A stretch of 64,000 nucleotides of DNA from Marthasterias glacialis (GCA_911728455.2 OU452228.1:23035950-23099949); one strand, 5' to 3'; numbered from the stretch's first letter, positions 33,201-45,235 are shown. The notes: generated by a model not told the origin, from the letters alone. Numbers and translations: made by a program.

Positions 33201-36200
33201 AGAAGCCAATGGTGATCAGACGTAAAGAAGCCAAGGATTATGGGACAAAGAAGATGATAGAGGGCGCTTTCCAGCCTGGAGACTATTGTCTGATTATTGA
33301 GGATGTTGTGACGAGCGGTGGAAGTGTGTATGAAACTGCTCAGGTATGTTTTTTTTGTAATCCCCCACTCTTAAAAAAAGGTACTTAATTGTTATGTTTG
33401 TTGCTTGAATGAATCGAAACACATAATTCTTTTTCCACTTTAGTATAAATCTTTACGTTATATTATTTGTGTTTTACCCAAACATGAATGTGTGTTAAGC
33501 ACTGTAAAACTGTACTTTCCCGAGTTCTGTGAAAAAAATCCACAGGCATATTACTCGGGTGGGATTCGAACCCATGACCTTTGCCATTCTAGAGCAGATG
33601 TTTTACCAACTAGACCACCAAGATTGCCCTTGGCAAAGGTCGTGGGTTCAATCCCAACTGAGTAATATGCCTGTGGATTTCTTTTCACAGAACTTGGGAA
33701 ATTACTGAGTATACAGTGCTTAACACACATTGGTGTATGGGAAATACACAATAATATTCTTTATCCCCGATGCAAAAATTAACACCTATCGTCGTGTTCA
33801 TATCTGTTGGCAGAACCAAGAACTAGAACTGTTCGCTATGGTCATCGCGCCTTTGTCAAGGCTGCACCTGCCAGTGGGAACGAACTCCCTGCTTCACTTC
33901 TTCAAACCCCATTTTTGGACATCTTCAAAAAGGAACTGAAATCTCATTTGCTTCGCTAGTCTCTACAATTTAAGACTTGAGCATGAATTTTGCTTTCAAA
34001 TTTCTTGTTTTGTGCAGGTGCCTTGATCGGGTTTTTCGGATAAGTGCGCCATATAAGTCTATGTTATTATTAAATCTATTATTATTTACAAAATATATTT
34101 TGGCTTCCTTTACCAGTCCTTAGAAGCTGTTGGTATGAAGGTACGTGATGCAGTGGTGTTACTTGATCGAGGACAGGGTGGAAGTGACCGGCTTAAACAA
34201 AAAGGAATTAACTTACAAAGGTACCACTGCAAATTCCGGAGTTTGTCTCAATCAAAACAAAAGGCAAAAAAAGATTCTTTCTAAACAAAATCAAAATTGG
34301 ACAGAAAAATTTACCTACATTTTCCATCCATATGTTGAATGACATTTGAGAGTAATTAAACAATTATTAAAGAGGATGGGGCATGCTAGATGTCTCTCTT
34401 TAAAAAAAGTTTTACATCCCTAAATACACCTATGTCTACCATGAAAAAAATGGTGACAGAATTATAGAATGCGTGGTTATTTGTTTATAAAGGCAGTTTC
34501 CGAGCCTCTTTTCACCCCCCGCCTCGAGCCAAAATCAGAACAACAGCAGTCAGTGCCTGAAAGTTGTCTCCAGAAATTCTAAAGAATAGTGACGTCGCAG
34601 GAAGTACTCCTCTGTTAAACGGCTGTTTGTTGTTACTCATTGAAGCATTGCTCAATGCAGACCATCCGGGGATTCAGTACTTCCAGTGACGTCATGATTT
34701 GTTTGCTTGCCCTCATTTCCGGGATTTTGATAAATTTAGGCGGCGGGCTAGTTAAAGGAGTAAAAACTCCCTGCAAATATCACTTCTTTTGTCAATTTAC
34801 TGTCACAAAAGAGAAGTTTGTGCAATGAAATAGTTATAGAAAGCAGAAAACTAAACAATAACGTCAACATCAATCACCATGGCCCATCCTCTTCAATCCT
34901 ATTCAACTCAAATTATTTTCATTATAAGCCTGAATATCCCTTCACATGTTGAAACATTTTGGGGTGGTTTCAAGTATGTAGAAATAGTTGCAATCATTGG
35001 CAAAACTGCTAACGTGATGGTAGATAAATGGCTACCGTTATTGTGTTCCTGTCATATGTACCCTTTTTTCTGAGGTTTTTCGTCTTCTATTTTTTTTTCT
35101 TCAGTGTCATAACCCTCCCTAAGGTGCTTGAGGTGCTAAACCGTCATGGGAAAATAAGCTCCAGTGTCGTTGCCGAGGTGGAACAGTTCATTCTAGACAA
35201 TAGTTTCACAAATGGCACAAATACCAAGACCCAAGAACAGCCAGCTGAAGCCAAGAAACCTCGCATGGTAGGATTTTTCATTCATTAAGCAGAAAGAAAA
35301 CAGATGTTTATCACGTTACTCCCTACTTATAACCAGTTGCCGCCGGGATTTTTTTCTTTTTCTGGGGGGGGGGGGGGGGGGGCGGTTTCGTCCCCTTGGC
35401 GGGATTCTTTTGGCAGAATTGTCTGAATCTTTCTTCTTTGAGGGTACGGCTGGCACAATGAAACCCTGACTTAACAATGCCAAGAGAACTAAGATTCTCT
35501 TTATTGGATTGTCCACTTTGTTTCTCGACCAAGAAAATGTAAAATTCATGCACCTTGAATTGCAAAACATCGGCTGTTACCTACGGCATAGGAGTGGTAC
35601 TAAGCCCGGAACCATGGCTTGATTCCCGGCTCACTTTGACTTGCCTCCATTGAGCCGAAATACGATGAATGAACAATCGGGGAAGCCTCTCGATGCCTCG
35701 TTATTCTCTTCTTGGAACAAAAGGACAAAGGTCTGTATTACACAAAAACCACCTCTCAATAGCCAGAAAACTCCCAATATATTCAAGACCTTTTTTGTTC
35801 TTGTATGGGTGAAACAGAGCGTTAGACGGCTTGTGTGTGGTCCTTGCACGCCCCGCAGTGGAATGTCCGGGCGACCTTTGCTTCGGTGGTTGGAAATTAC
35901 ATAATGGCGTCTTTACACAGCTTCCGTTTCCAGGCAGGGGAAACATTTGCGTGTATTCATGTCATCTGGCGCCAACTGGTCAAGCTCTTTTCACACTGCT
36001 GAGCAAATTCCCAGGAAATATCACAACCGGAATATCCTGGGGATCTTAAACCCCACAGCTACCCCATTTTCGTTTCACACTTGATGCAATTTTCCTGGGT
36101 GAAATTTACACTCGGTATTCTAACGCAGTCGCCGTTATCTCGCTTAATTAACCCTACTCGCAGTTAGGGATAGCTATTTCCCAGGAGTTTGCTAGGGTTA

Positions 36201-39200
36201 GCCATTCAAGTGTGAAAAGGTCAACAAAATTTTCTGGGAATTTCCTGTTAAATATCTCTGTAGAGTTCTGTTTTTCCCACTGGTATACTTGTAAAGTAAT
36301 TTATAATTAAAGACGTGGGAATTTAATGTTACTTTGATTTTTTTTTTTCATAGCAAATGACGTATGAGATGCGTGCAGAGTTATGTCAACATCCTGTTGC
36401 TAAGCAACTCTTCTCCATTATGGCCAACAAGAGGACCAACCTTGCCTTCTCAGCAGACCTCACATCTTGCCAGAAAGTTCTTGAGGTTAGTCCTGGAATA
36501 CAACATAATTTTTGATTTGCCATGGTCACAACTGTGTTTCTTGGCTCTGGTTGCAGTGGTTATGGACCATAATCGTGCAGAAGTAATCACTGGCATATGT
36601 CTTAGATGCAACAAGGGTTTATCTCGAACCCCCCTTGTGTCTTTGGCTAGAGCGGACTTGACCAAAATACTCCATTGTATAGGCCTTGTGCACGTGACGT
36701 CACCGACCGCTTGCAACAATTTTGTTGATCACCAGCGCATATTTCAATCGCGTGGAACTGTTTCAGTATTGAGCTAATCACTGCAAAGAAAAAGCTGCTG
36801 CATTCTGCTAAATTTTGTGCGTAATGTTGCTGCACGTCAGGATGACACATGGTTAATAAGTTTTGTGTAATTTTACCACATAACATTTGTTTGTTCAAAG
36901 TTCAAAAATCTTTATTATGAAAGTTAGCTTGGTAAGTAAATTTATTTTGTGACGTAACAGTTTTCAGCTTTTGGAAACAATTACAAAATTGCTGCTAGAA
37001 TCTGTTAAATATCTACAACAAATATGAACCTTGTATATTTTCCTTATGGAGAGGTGATCACCAAAATGGCAATGTTGAAAGCACGTGTGTGATCTGTGAC
37101 AAAGTTGCACAAGGTTTATAGCAACTCGACACTCAAATGTTTGGACTTGGGTAGGATCTGTATCCCTTTCCCTGATATTTGGGCCTTTTTTTTTTCAAAC
37201 CTTCCATTTTTTTCAAGCATAAAGACAGTGGACCAGTCTGTAAAGTATAGAAGATGGACAACCTCGCTACCATGGACAGTGCGCTGTATAGATACCTCTC
37301 GTCACTAACCCCTGGAAGATGATTGGCCACTAAAAATAACTGCTCTGTGCACACGCTTGTTGAAAACTTTTGAGCACCCTTAGGGCGGTTTTAGGACGCT
37401 CAGTACACATGTGTCAGAGTCCGAGTATTTTGATGCTATTCTATTTCAAATGAATCATGTTTTTTCACAGTCATCGTAAACTGCATGCAGTTAGACGAGT
37501 CACAAAATCATAGAAGACTGAGAGGGTACCAGTTGCTCTATAATTTGATGCCACTTTTGTGGGATGCCATATTTGAGTGGGCGCATAAATTGGATCGCCC
37601 ACAGGACTTATTTGAAATCTCCCATATTTTGGAAGACTTTTCTGTCGAGCAAGGTATGCTGTGAAAAAATGGCACAGCAAGATCCATCACCCCTGGGAAG
37701 GTGGTTGAGAAGATGGAGTGATCTACCCTTTTGATGTGTCAAACTTATTAATGTTTTCAGTTTGCAGACAAGGTCGGTCCTCATATTTGCCTCCTGAAGA
37801 CGCATGTTGACATCCTTGAGGATTTCTCAGCAGAATTTGTCTCATCGTTAACAGCGCTTGCTGACAAACACAACTTCCTCATATTTGAAGACAGGTTAGT
37901 TGTGTCGCCGTTCTCACTTCACAATTTTTTATATTACTATAGACCGTGATTTACTTTGAGACACTATGAAATGGTAGTGAACAAATTGTGTAATTTATGG
38001 CATACGCAGTCCTGATACGTAACGGAGGCAACAGAGGCAATTGCCTCCATGCCTCTGGTCATTGCCTTGGTGCCCTTGAAATGTTCCAATAGAAATTTAC
38101 AGTTTCCTCATAGAGGTGCCCTTTATCAAGAAGAAAATGTCTTCGTGCCCTTGCCCTTTCAAGAACGAAGAAATCAGGCCTGCAAAGTCTCAGTTTTTAG
38201 GACAAAGGGTATCAAATCAACAACAAATTTGCCGTTCTCTCTATATTTGATAATTTATCTAAAATTACTCTATTGTCATGTTTAACATCTAGGAAGTTTG
38301 CAGACATTGGCAACACCGTCAAATATCAGTATGGTTCCGGACTCTACAAGATTGCCGACTGGGCACATATTACCAACGCTCATGCGGTACCAGGACCTGG
38401 AGTCATACAGGGGTTGAAAGAAGTGGGCGGGGCCAAAGGGAGGGCGTGTCTTCTCCTTGGGCAGATGAGTTCATCCGGGAACCTCGCGACTGGTGAATAC
38501 ACAAAAGGTACAAACGATTATAATATCCAAGTTCATAAATATTGATGAAGTTTGCTAGTTCAAGAGTTTTCTCTGCGATCTTTTCACTGTCACTCTCTGA
38601 AGAAAACAAATTGCTCCATTTTATTTTTCATTCCTTAATTTGAAATTTCAGTGTACACAAAACCTTTTTCTGCAGACTATTGCATTTATAGTTTTTGCAG
38701 TGTACAATCAACTCCCTGAGAAAGTTTTCAAAATGTACTTTTGTCAGCCTAAAATGAAACGTTTTGTCAATATATGTTTCCATAGCAACTGTAAAGATGG
38801 CAGAGGATCATGGAGACTTTGTGATAGGATTCATATGCACCTCGGCATTGTCGTCTGATGCAAGGTTTATTCACATGACACCAGGTACGTTGGGAATTTT
38901 TTCTCTTCTATGCTGAACTTTCTCTTTGAATACACTGAAAAATAAGCAGCGCGTCAGCGCTCAGATCAGGGCCAAATTTCATGGCTCTGCTCACTGCGTC
39001 ATTCTGCGCTTACGAAGACCATTCGCCGCTTAGGAGGTTAGCGCCGAATTTCTGCGCTAGCTGTGTAAGCACGGAATCCTTAGTTACGTGAACTACGCAC
39101 GCGCACAAGCAAAAAGTCCTTGCTAACCCGTGAAATACGCTTAAGTAAGCGTGGAATTTTCTGCTTCCGCAAGCACCGATTTTTTGCTTACGGTAAGCAG

Positions 39201-42200
39201 AGCCATGAAATTGGGCCCAGGCGATTTAGGTTGAACTTGAATCACAGCAATCGTTAACAATCATTGGAGGAGATAATTCAGCACGATCAGTTGAGTAATT
39301 AGGAATGGTAAACGGTGAATGGTTTTCATTCCAGGCTAAGTGGATCACTCCGAAGAAGTTGTAAGGTGATTGATCAGTTTGGTATATATGTATAGTCTGT
39401 AAAGCCAAAGAAAACACACAGGGATTAGGAAATCAATCATGCAAGATAAATAGTAAAAAGGTGGTTGGTGTATCAAACGAAATGCGCTACAGTTAGATTT
39501 CCATAGTGTTTGTGCATATATGGAAAGAGATGGTATTTCCGACACCTAAAGAATCATGACGGATTTTGGCTGGAAATTCATGACAATGACGCTACCATAC
39601 TGATCCAAATGAATGATTTATTGTTTATAAGAAACAATTATAGACTTTTAAAAAATTTTTTAAATAATGTAAAAGTCTGCATTACTTTTTGATGAGGAGT
39701 TGCTGGGCGATTAAGAAAGACAGGGTTTTGTAAGTTGACCTATAAATGTAGCTTATTTGTATCGTCGCTTTATTTTTATCTTGATTGCATTTTGTCACTC
39801 TTAGGGGTTAAATTAGCAGAGGGCACTGATTCATTAGGTCAGCAATACTTGACCCCAGAGAAGGTCATCGGGCAGCAAGGAAGTGACATCATCATCGTTG
39901 GACGAGGAATCTATCAGGTAGAGTATTGATCGCTGAGTCCTTGTTGATGCTGTTTGTGAGAATGATTTTTTTTTTAGTAAAATATCTGAAACAACAAAAC
40001 ACACATAATCTAATCACTTTTTTGTGGCAGTGTCGATCGCAATGAAACAATACATACTTTTTCATAGATGGGTATTTAACTGTGCTCTCCGTATGTTAAA
40101 GAGATACATTACCTTCAAATCTCTTAAAGTTTTGCTGTTTGGAATTGCTCTTCGATCCTTTTCAGGGGTTGTTCATGTAATAAAGCACCTACAGTGTGTT
40201 GTAATTAGTGAGTAGTGATTAAAAAAACACATTTGCCTCTGAAAATCCAACCAGCGAAACCACACTCTACGTAGAAATATACAGTCTACCATTTCGTGCA
40301 GTCAAAACTTTGGTTCCACAAAATGGTGGACCGTGTTCTGTCACAAAATTAAACAAAATCTACACAATTTCAAGGGATATTTATGTGAATCATTATATTT
40401 TGCCTTTAAAATATCTTTCCAACCACATTCATTTCATAACAAGTGCCTTTTATAGCCCAAAAGTGCCCAATCCGAAGGCAATGTGTCTCTTTAGATACAG
40501 TATTGGAAAATCATTAACCGAAACTGGTCCAGAGTGACTAAAAAAAACAACCAAGAAACAAAGTTAATTTCTTTAAAAAAAAATTTTAAAATTCACCAGC
40601 CCTGTGAGGTTGTTTAGTTTCAGTGTATACTTTGATCAGGGCCTGATATTTCACAAATCTGTTTATCAGAAAATGGTGCTTACCACTTTTCTTCTGCTAA
40701 GCAAAAATTAGCAGGGAACCGGTCACAAACAGTGAACGTAATGTGGTGTTTTGACTGGTTTACTGTTTCTGCTTAGCAAGATGATTTTTCTTGTTGAGAA
40801 ATGTTTGTGCTCAACAGCTTTATGAAATTTGGATCTGGGCCCAATTTCATAGAGCTGCTTAAGCAGCAAATAATGCTGAACAGTTTTCAGCTAAGCAAAA
40901 ATAAGCTGGATACCAGTCACAGATACATGTGCAATGGTATTTTGGTTGGTAACCGTATTCTGGTAAGCATAATTTTGTTGTGCTTAGCTCTTTTTTTTGT
41001 GCTTAAGCAAAAGAAATTTGGATCTGGGCCCAAATTCATAGAGCTGCTTAAGCAGAAATATTGCTTAACAATTTCCTGCTTAGCACAAATGAGCAGGATA
41101 CCAGTCACAAATTGTACATGTAACATGGTATTTTGGCAGGTAACTTTATTCTGGTAAGCATATTTTTATTTTCCCAGCTACTTTTTGTGTTTAAGCAGCT
41201 CTATGGTATTTTGCCCTGGTGGTCTGTTAAAATTGTGTAGAGTCATGCAACACCTGATAGAGACATTAAAGACAGATTCATTTCAGAATCAATGATTACT
41301 AAACAGGAACTGTTGCACCAACCCTTAAGGAAACAGAGTAATTTCCTGTTGTAATGTAGAGATGCAAAAGGCTAAATACAATCGAAAACTCATGTAATGG
41401 AAAACTTAATGGGCGGTTGATTATGAATGAATAATTGGATCTCGCTTCCATTCAATTGATCAATCAAATAAAATCCCACTTTCAAGAATTACACGTAGGC
41501 CATGGCCTCTGTTGCCCTGGTCTTGGCCTTGGTTTCCCTTGAAGAGTTTGCCATAGACTTTTAAATTTTCCAATGGAAGTGTCCTTTGCAAAATGAAAAT
41601 GGCATTGCCCTCTCAAAGATGAAGTTCCAGGACTGAGACATGGTGAAAAGTAGAACTTGAGTGAGAATTGTAAATTCTTTTATCATCTTAAGGATAAAAG
41701 GCCTTATACTCAAAAACTCCTACGTGATCATTATGCTTCACGATAGCCCATCACCATTAACAAATAACATGGTACAATGTCACTCAACAAAATATTGTCA
41801 TTATGCTTTGATTGCCGCATGCCCTCACTCGTGCGTAGTGGCCAACTTCATTCGCCAACTTGTACACACATGAGCGTGTACGCAAATAATTTGTGATAAT
41901 GTTTTTGCAATTGCACCGTACCCAATTAATTTGTTATGATTTTTTAACCAAAGTGCGTAAAGCGTAAGAACAACTTTAAAATTTAGGCGGGCACAAATCA
42001 GTTTAAGGCAAATTGAAATTTATATTCATCCCCCCGATGCAAATATTAACATCTATCTAATTGTTGCGGTACCTGCCTCTAATAATACTGGATTCGAACT
42101 GGCCCCTCGTCACTGGGCGTGCTCGGTGGTCTAGTGGTTAAGACATCTGCTCTAGTCATGCGGGAGTCGTGGGCTCGAATCCCACCCGAGTTGCCTGTGG

Positions 42201-42723
42201 ATTTTTTTCCACAGGACTCGAAAGCACTGAGTATACAGTGCTTATCACACATCAAATTAAAATTCATATTCATTCCCCCGATGCAAATATTAACATCTAC
42301 ACAAATTTTATCTTGTTATTATTAGAGTCTGAGTATAACAGGTATTTATTAGGTGCTAAAGCACATTAGACGAGTGCTACAGCCAAATGGGCACACAGGT
42401 TGCTAATCAATCACATCAACAATTTCTACCCTTACAGGTACCCATTTACTTCTGGGTTTGGGTGGCAAGAAGCAGTTACAGTTAAGTGTCTTGCCCCAAA
42501 TACTTAAAAAAAACAGAACTCGGCATACCTTGCAGGAAAAAACACAGCGCTTTGAGACGCCCATTGGGTGTGATAAAGCGCTATATAAGAACTGTGTATT
42601 ATTATTATGTCCAAACTATAACTTAGATTTTACTTTTTTTGCTTGCAGGCGGATGACCCTACTGAAGTGGCGAAGATGTACAAGGAGGCAGGGTTCTCTG
42701 CCTATTCAAGTCTTCATTCTTGA
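30233..42723 (+). CDS. UMPS: UMPS, bifunctional orotate phosphoribosyltransferase / OMP decarboxylase (complete, 11 coding exons)
   Basis: Converts orotate to OMP and then UMP, the last two steps of de novo pyrimidine synthesis, in the cytosol. Coding exons: 30233-30376, 32090-32188, 33182-33343, 34117-34220, 35105-35267, 36354-36485, 37761-37894, 38293-38507, 38786-38884, 39805-39917, 42649-42723. All are GT-AG with matching phases; 1440 bp, 479 aa (human 480). The N-terminal OPRT domain (about 1-210) has [34 protein letters not shown] and the PRPP loop [12 protein letters not shown] (118-129). The C-terminal OMPDC domain (about 225-479) has LLKTHVDIL and the catalytic [10 protein letters not shown], placing Asp312, Lys314 and Asp317 as in the human enzyme, then [12 protein letters not shown] and DIIIVGRGI. 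No key residue is missing. The last intron (2.7 kb) is the richest in foldback elements. Confidence 0.98.
30560..30970. mobile_element. CCCAGTAACTGGG-family element in UMPS intron 1
   Basis: Starts AGACCCAGTAACTGGGGCAC then TGTACTCC and ends near GCGCAGTCAACGC. The interior (TGTCCTCCAAATCGATGATT, AATGTCACGACTGTTTTC, ATCACGTGTTCGCTGATGCC) is the reverse complement of the 56592-57035 copy in the GRAF intron. No coding region. Confidence 0.7.
31140..31265 (-). mobile_element. tRNA-derived SINE, family A
   Basis: Minus strand AGGGCTAGATAGCTCAGTTG (A box) and CTGCAGTTTCAAATCCTG (B box), with the CCGCCAACATTAGGG body junction seen in the other copies. Confidence 0.65.
31266..32089. other. UMPS intron 1, remainder
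   Basis: No gene or strong repeat recognised. Homopolymer A and T runs near 31940-31980. Confidence 0.4.
32940..33085 (+). repeat. Dispersed repeat, family C
   Basis: GCCTCTGTTGCCCTGGTCTT then GGCCTTGGCG, GCAAAATGAAAATTGCCCTC and GATGAAATTCCAGGCCTGG; closely matches 41495-41640. In UMPS intron 2, about 100 bp before exon 3. Confidence 0.65.
33461..33792. mobile_element. Two family B SINEs in inverted array
   Basis: A minus copy (33461-33632) is followed directly by a plus copy (33626-33792) lacking the front half of its tRNA head. Arms of about 140 bp (CAGGCATATTACTCGGGTGG / AGTAATATGCCTGTGGATTT) could pair into a long stem in the UMPS pre-mRNA. Located in intron 3. Confidence 0.8.
33800..34090 (+). 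mobile_element. 3' relic of a non-LTR retrotransposon
   Basis: Reads [20 protein letters not shown] in one frame; in another frame the usual tail [20 protein letters not shown] and [11 protein letters not shown] then stop. It ends GTGCGCCATATAAGTCTATG and a TTATTA tail, like the larger element at 27826-29035. Highly 5' truncated. Confidence 0.75.
35336..35755. repeat. Dispersed repeat, family G, with poly-G insertion
   Basis: Collinear with 4337-4672 and carries a run of about 17 G near 35366-35382. In UMPS intron 5. Confidence 0.6.
35990..36245. repeat. Weak foldback structure
   Basis: CTTTTCACACTGCTGAGCAA and, inverted, CAAGTGTGAAAAGG with TTCCCAGGAA/TTTCCTGG and TTTCCCAGGAG blocks between. 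Arms short and imperfect. Confidence 0.4.
36486..37760. other. UMPS intron 6
   Basis: No gene or clear repeat. A CACGTGACGTCACCGACCGC segment at about 36690-36710 distantly resembles the GACGTCA-containing MITE end seen at 5511 and 22644, not enough to call. Confidence 0.35.
38015..38190 (+). repeat. Dispersed repeat, family C
   Basis: GGAGGCAACAGAGGCAATTG, CCTCTGGTCATTGCCTTGGT, TTTCCTCATAGAGGTGCCC and GAAATCAGGCCTGC. In UMPS intron 7. Confidence 0.65.
38963..39222. mobile_element. Foldback element, GGCCC.ATTTCATGGCTCTG subfamily
   Basis: Opens GGGCCAAATTTCATGGCTCT then GCTCACTGCG; closes GTAAGCAGAGCCATGAAATT then GGGCCC. The interior is made of CGCTTACG..GCGCGT blocks. Same subfamily as 15374-15629. 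In UMPS intron 9. Confidence 0.8.
40641..41215. mobile_element. Three foldback elements head to tail
   Basis: Copies at about 40641-40835, 40837-41022 and 41025-41215. Each starts GGGCCCAATTTCATAGAGCT (the first degenerate) and ends with its inverse, with TGCTTAAGCA near each end. Junctions share GGATCTGGGCCC, so one copy ends where the next begins. In UMPS intron 10. Confidence 0.85.
41495..41640 (+). repeat. Dispersed repeat, family C
   Basis: GGCCTCTGTTGCCCTGGTCT then TGGCCTTGG, AAAATGAAAATGGCATTGCC, CTCTCAAAGATGAAGTTCC. In UMPS intron 10. Confidence 0.65.
42026..42302 (+). mobile_element. tRNA-derived SINE, family B, flanked by its own tail motif
   Basis: The CCCCGATGCAAATATTAACA then TCTA motif occurs at 42031-42055 and again at 42276-42300, about 245 bp apart. 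Between are TTGCGGTACCTGCCTCTAAT, the head GTGGTCTAGTGGTTAAGACA, a perfect T-arm GTGGGCTCGAATCCCAC, then TTTCCACAGGACTCGAAAGC. Cloverleaf incomplete, so a SINE rather than a tRNA. Confidence 0.75.
42370..42607 (+). mobile_element. SINE-like repeat, family F
   Basis: TTAAGTGTCTTGCCCCAAAT, CATACCTTGCAGGAAAAAAC, GCGCTTTGAGACGCCCATTG, GCGCTATATAAGAACTGTGT then ATTATTAT. It ends about 40 bp before the last UMPS exon. Confidence 0.65.
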
Positions 42724-42822
42724 AGATTTCAAGCAGATGCTGATGAACTCATTAAAGACGTACCTTACAGTCCCAGTTGGAGGTGAACAGTGTTATGACG
42801 GAAATCATGTTTTAAAATTGGT

Positions 42823-43349
42823 TTTTAAAGATATATGATCTGTGCTCAAGCCGATTTTACCTTGAAAAATTAACCCAAATATTAAATTGCTATTTTTGTA
42901 TGATGACCAAAGTTATTAATTTTCAAATGAGATATGGAACGAAAAATCCTTTAACAAATAATAACAGAGTAAACAACGAGTAATATTAATGAGTAATTAA
43001 TTTAAAAAATAAATTGTTTGTGTGGTGCACAATAAATGAACTCTTCGCACTGCCTGCTCAATTTCAGCCAGGTGCCTTGTGACGCAGAGACAAAATGCAG
43101 GCGAAATGACGCTGTAATATAGCTGACTTCTGGGTACCAGCAGCAGGCATGGCCGTCCTACACATTTTCTTGTAGGGTGTTTGCCCAGGATATTAATCAT
43201 TTAAACAAATTATAGCCATCTACAAGGTCAAATTGCAATTTATATACTTTATTTGTTATAACATAACATGCTCTGTTAAATTCCGTTCGCAGGTATCAAT
43301 TCATTTTCAAGGTTAAATCGGCTTGAGTACAGATCATATATCTTTTAAG
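42823..43349. repeat. Inverted repeat in the UMPS 3' region
   Basis: Left arm (42823-42868) AAAGATATATGATCTGTGCT then CAAGCCGATTTTACCTTGAA; right arm (43304-43349) TTCAAGGTTAAATCGGCTTG then AGTACAGATCATATATCTTT. About 45 bp arms, 100 bp past the stop codon, probably a short TIR element inserted in or near the 3' UTR. Confidence 0.75.
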
Positions 43350-43744
43350 ATCTGAAATCGAACTGTATTTCCTTCGCAGGTGGTTATGTAGTAGGCATCA
43401 TTCCTCTGTTTATTCTTCTGTTTGGTTTGTTTGGGGTTTTTGTTTCAATCTTCGTTAACTCTGAAATATAAGTAGTTTTTTTTCTCCTTTCATATAAAGA
43501 ACCAAGATGAGAAACAAAGTTTTTCTTTTATTAAATGAAATAAAACTATATTCTTTTGAGTATAGAAGTATAATTACCCAAAAGAAAAATGAGATAAATG
43601 TTCTCCTAAAGGACAGCGGATGTCCATTAAAATGAAACGGCTAAATTTCTCTTCATTGTGTGCTTTTGTTCAATAAAAAAGTGAGTAAGACTTGTTTTTT
43701 GAGGTCATAAGGAGTGTTTATCTGTCGATTAAAAAATGAGAAAA

Positions 43745-43870
43745 AAAATAGCTGTTGCAAACTGCTTACCAACCAGAAGTTCCTGTCGTATAGATGCATA
43801 AAATTGTTAATGGCCTCTCGTTGCGACCCCAGCAGATTCTTTCTCAAAGGCTAAATGACAACACATAACA
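43745..43870 (-). repeat. Dispersed repeat, family H
   Basis: AAAATTGTTAATGGCCTCTC, GACCCCAGCAGATTCTTTCT, CAAAGGCTAAATGACAACAC. Confidence 0.6.
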
Positions 43871-44869
43871 ACAGCGGAGTGTGACCGTAGAAACAACTGG
43901 TGCATGATAATGACCCCATTTTAAATTACGTCATCACTTTACGTTCAAACAGAACACCTGTCAGTTTGTTCTACAAACTCTCAATGTCTAGTTTTCTTTA
44001 CATTTGTGGTTTCCAAGGATTTCTTGAAAAAGGGAAAAAGGGTTGCAGAACCTGTTTTTGTGATGTCATTTGGGAAAAACAAATTTGCAGGCGGGGTTGG
44101 GGATTACAACACTCAGTTGTACACATAACTGTCATGTGGAAATCAATCACCCATGTTATTACAAAAGTGGCCGAGAAATTCACAATTGGTGCAGAAACAG
44201 TTTCAAAAATAATTCCTTACTAATTTTGAACTTATTTTCTTGACTGCAAAGATCTCCAGGGATTAATGATAATTATGACAATTATTCAAGATTCAGTATT
44301 AGTGTTTTATTGAAGATTACCGAGAACAAAAAGTACTATATTCTATATTTCATTGGGTTTTTTTTAATAAGACCATTATGTACAGATGAATCCAAATTGT
44401 CATAAAATTACTCTGTTCATGTTGAAATATTTGAATAAAAATTGTATCAAATACAACATTTTTTGTTTGTATATACTCTACTTCAATTGTGTGGAGCTAA
44501 AAGTTCTTGAGAACCAACACGAGTTTCTGCTAGCACTTGACAGTTAAACATGCAACTTTGTTTTACAAAAAAGAGGAGAAAACTGCTGAGCACATAAAAA
44601 CTTTGCAGAGTGTTTTTCATATTTCTGTGACACTAAAAAAAGTGGGGACAAAAAGAGGAAATTGGGTGATCCTCTAAAACGTTGCATGCCTGAGTAATAC
44701 AGAGTGCTAGCACAAAACCCACAAGTTTGTAACTCTACCATGCAATCTTGAATGGTATTCAACTTTTTGAATAAAAAGACCATTAATTTGAAAAAAATCT
44801 GGGATTGTCTGAATTTGCGTACAGTGCAACCAAACAATAATTTGGACAAAACACTAACATCGTTTTAAT
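43871..44869. other. Intergenic, nothing recognised
   Basis: AT-rich sequence between the convergent UMPS and F-box genes. No supported coding region. Confidence 0.4.
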
Positions 44870-45085
44870 AGATGTTGCGGTACCTGCTGCTAAAATAAAG
44901 GATTCCAAGCTGCTGGGCAAGCTCGGTGGTCGAGTGGCATGACATCTGCTCAAGAATGGCAAAAGTTGTCTGTTCGAATCCCACATGTTTAATATGCCAG
45001 TGGTTTTTGTTTTCAACAGGGGGGGGGGGGGAGTACGGAGTATACAGTGCTTAGCACACATCGAAGGTATGGGTAAAACAATATA
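44870..45085 (+). mobile_element. tRNA-derived SINE, family B, with poly-G run
   Basis: GATGTTGCGGTACCTGCTGC, AGCTCGGTGGTCGAGTGGCA, TCTGTTCGAATCCCACATGT, GAGTATACAGTGCTTAGCAC then ACATCGAAGGTATGGG. A run of about 12 G lies at 45020-45031. Confidence 0.7.
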
Positions 45086-45235
45086 CTGACATATTTTTAC
45101 AAATTGTTCAAAAAGTTATATTAAATAATTTCACATCTCCAAGTTAACTTTTACAAAATCACTCATTAAAAACAGTTGTACATTGAATAATTACAAGCAG
45201 CATCTTAAGATCAAGATCTGAAGTGTACATTATTT

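Noticed and set aside
35316..35570. Proline-rich open frame
   Set aside because: Created by translating a poly-C/poly-G run inside a dispersed repeat.
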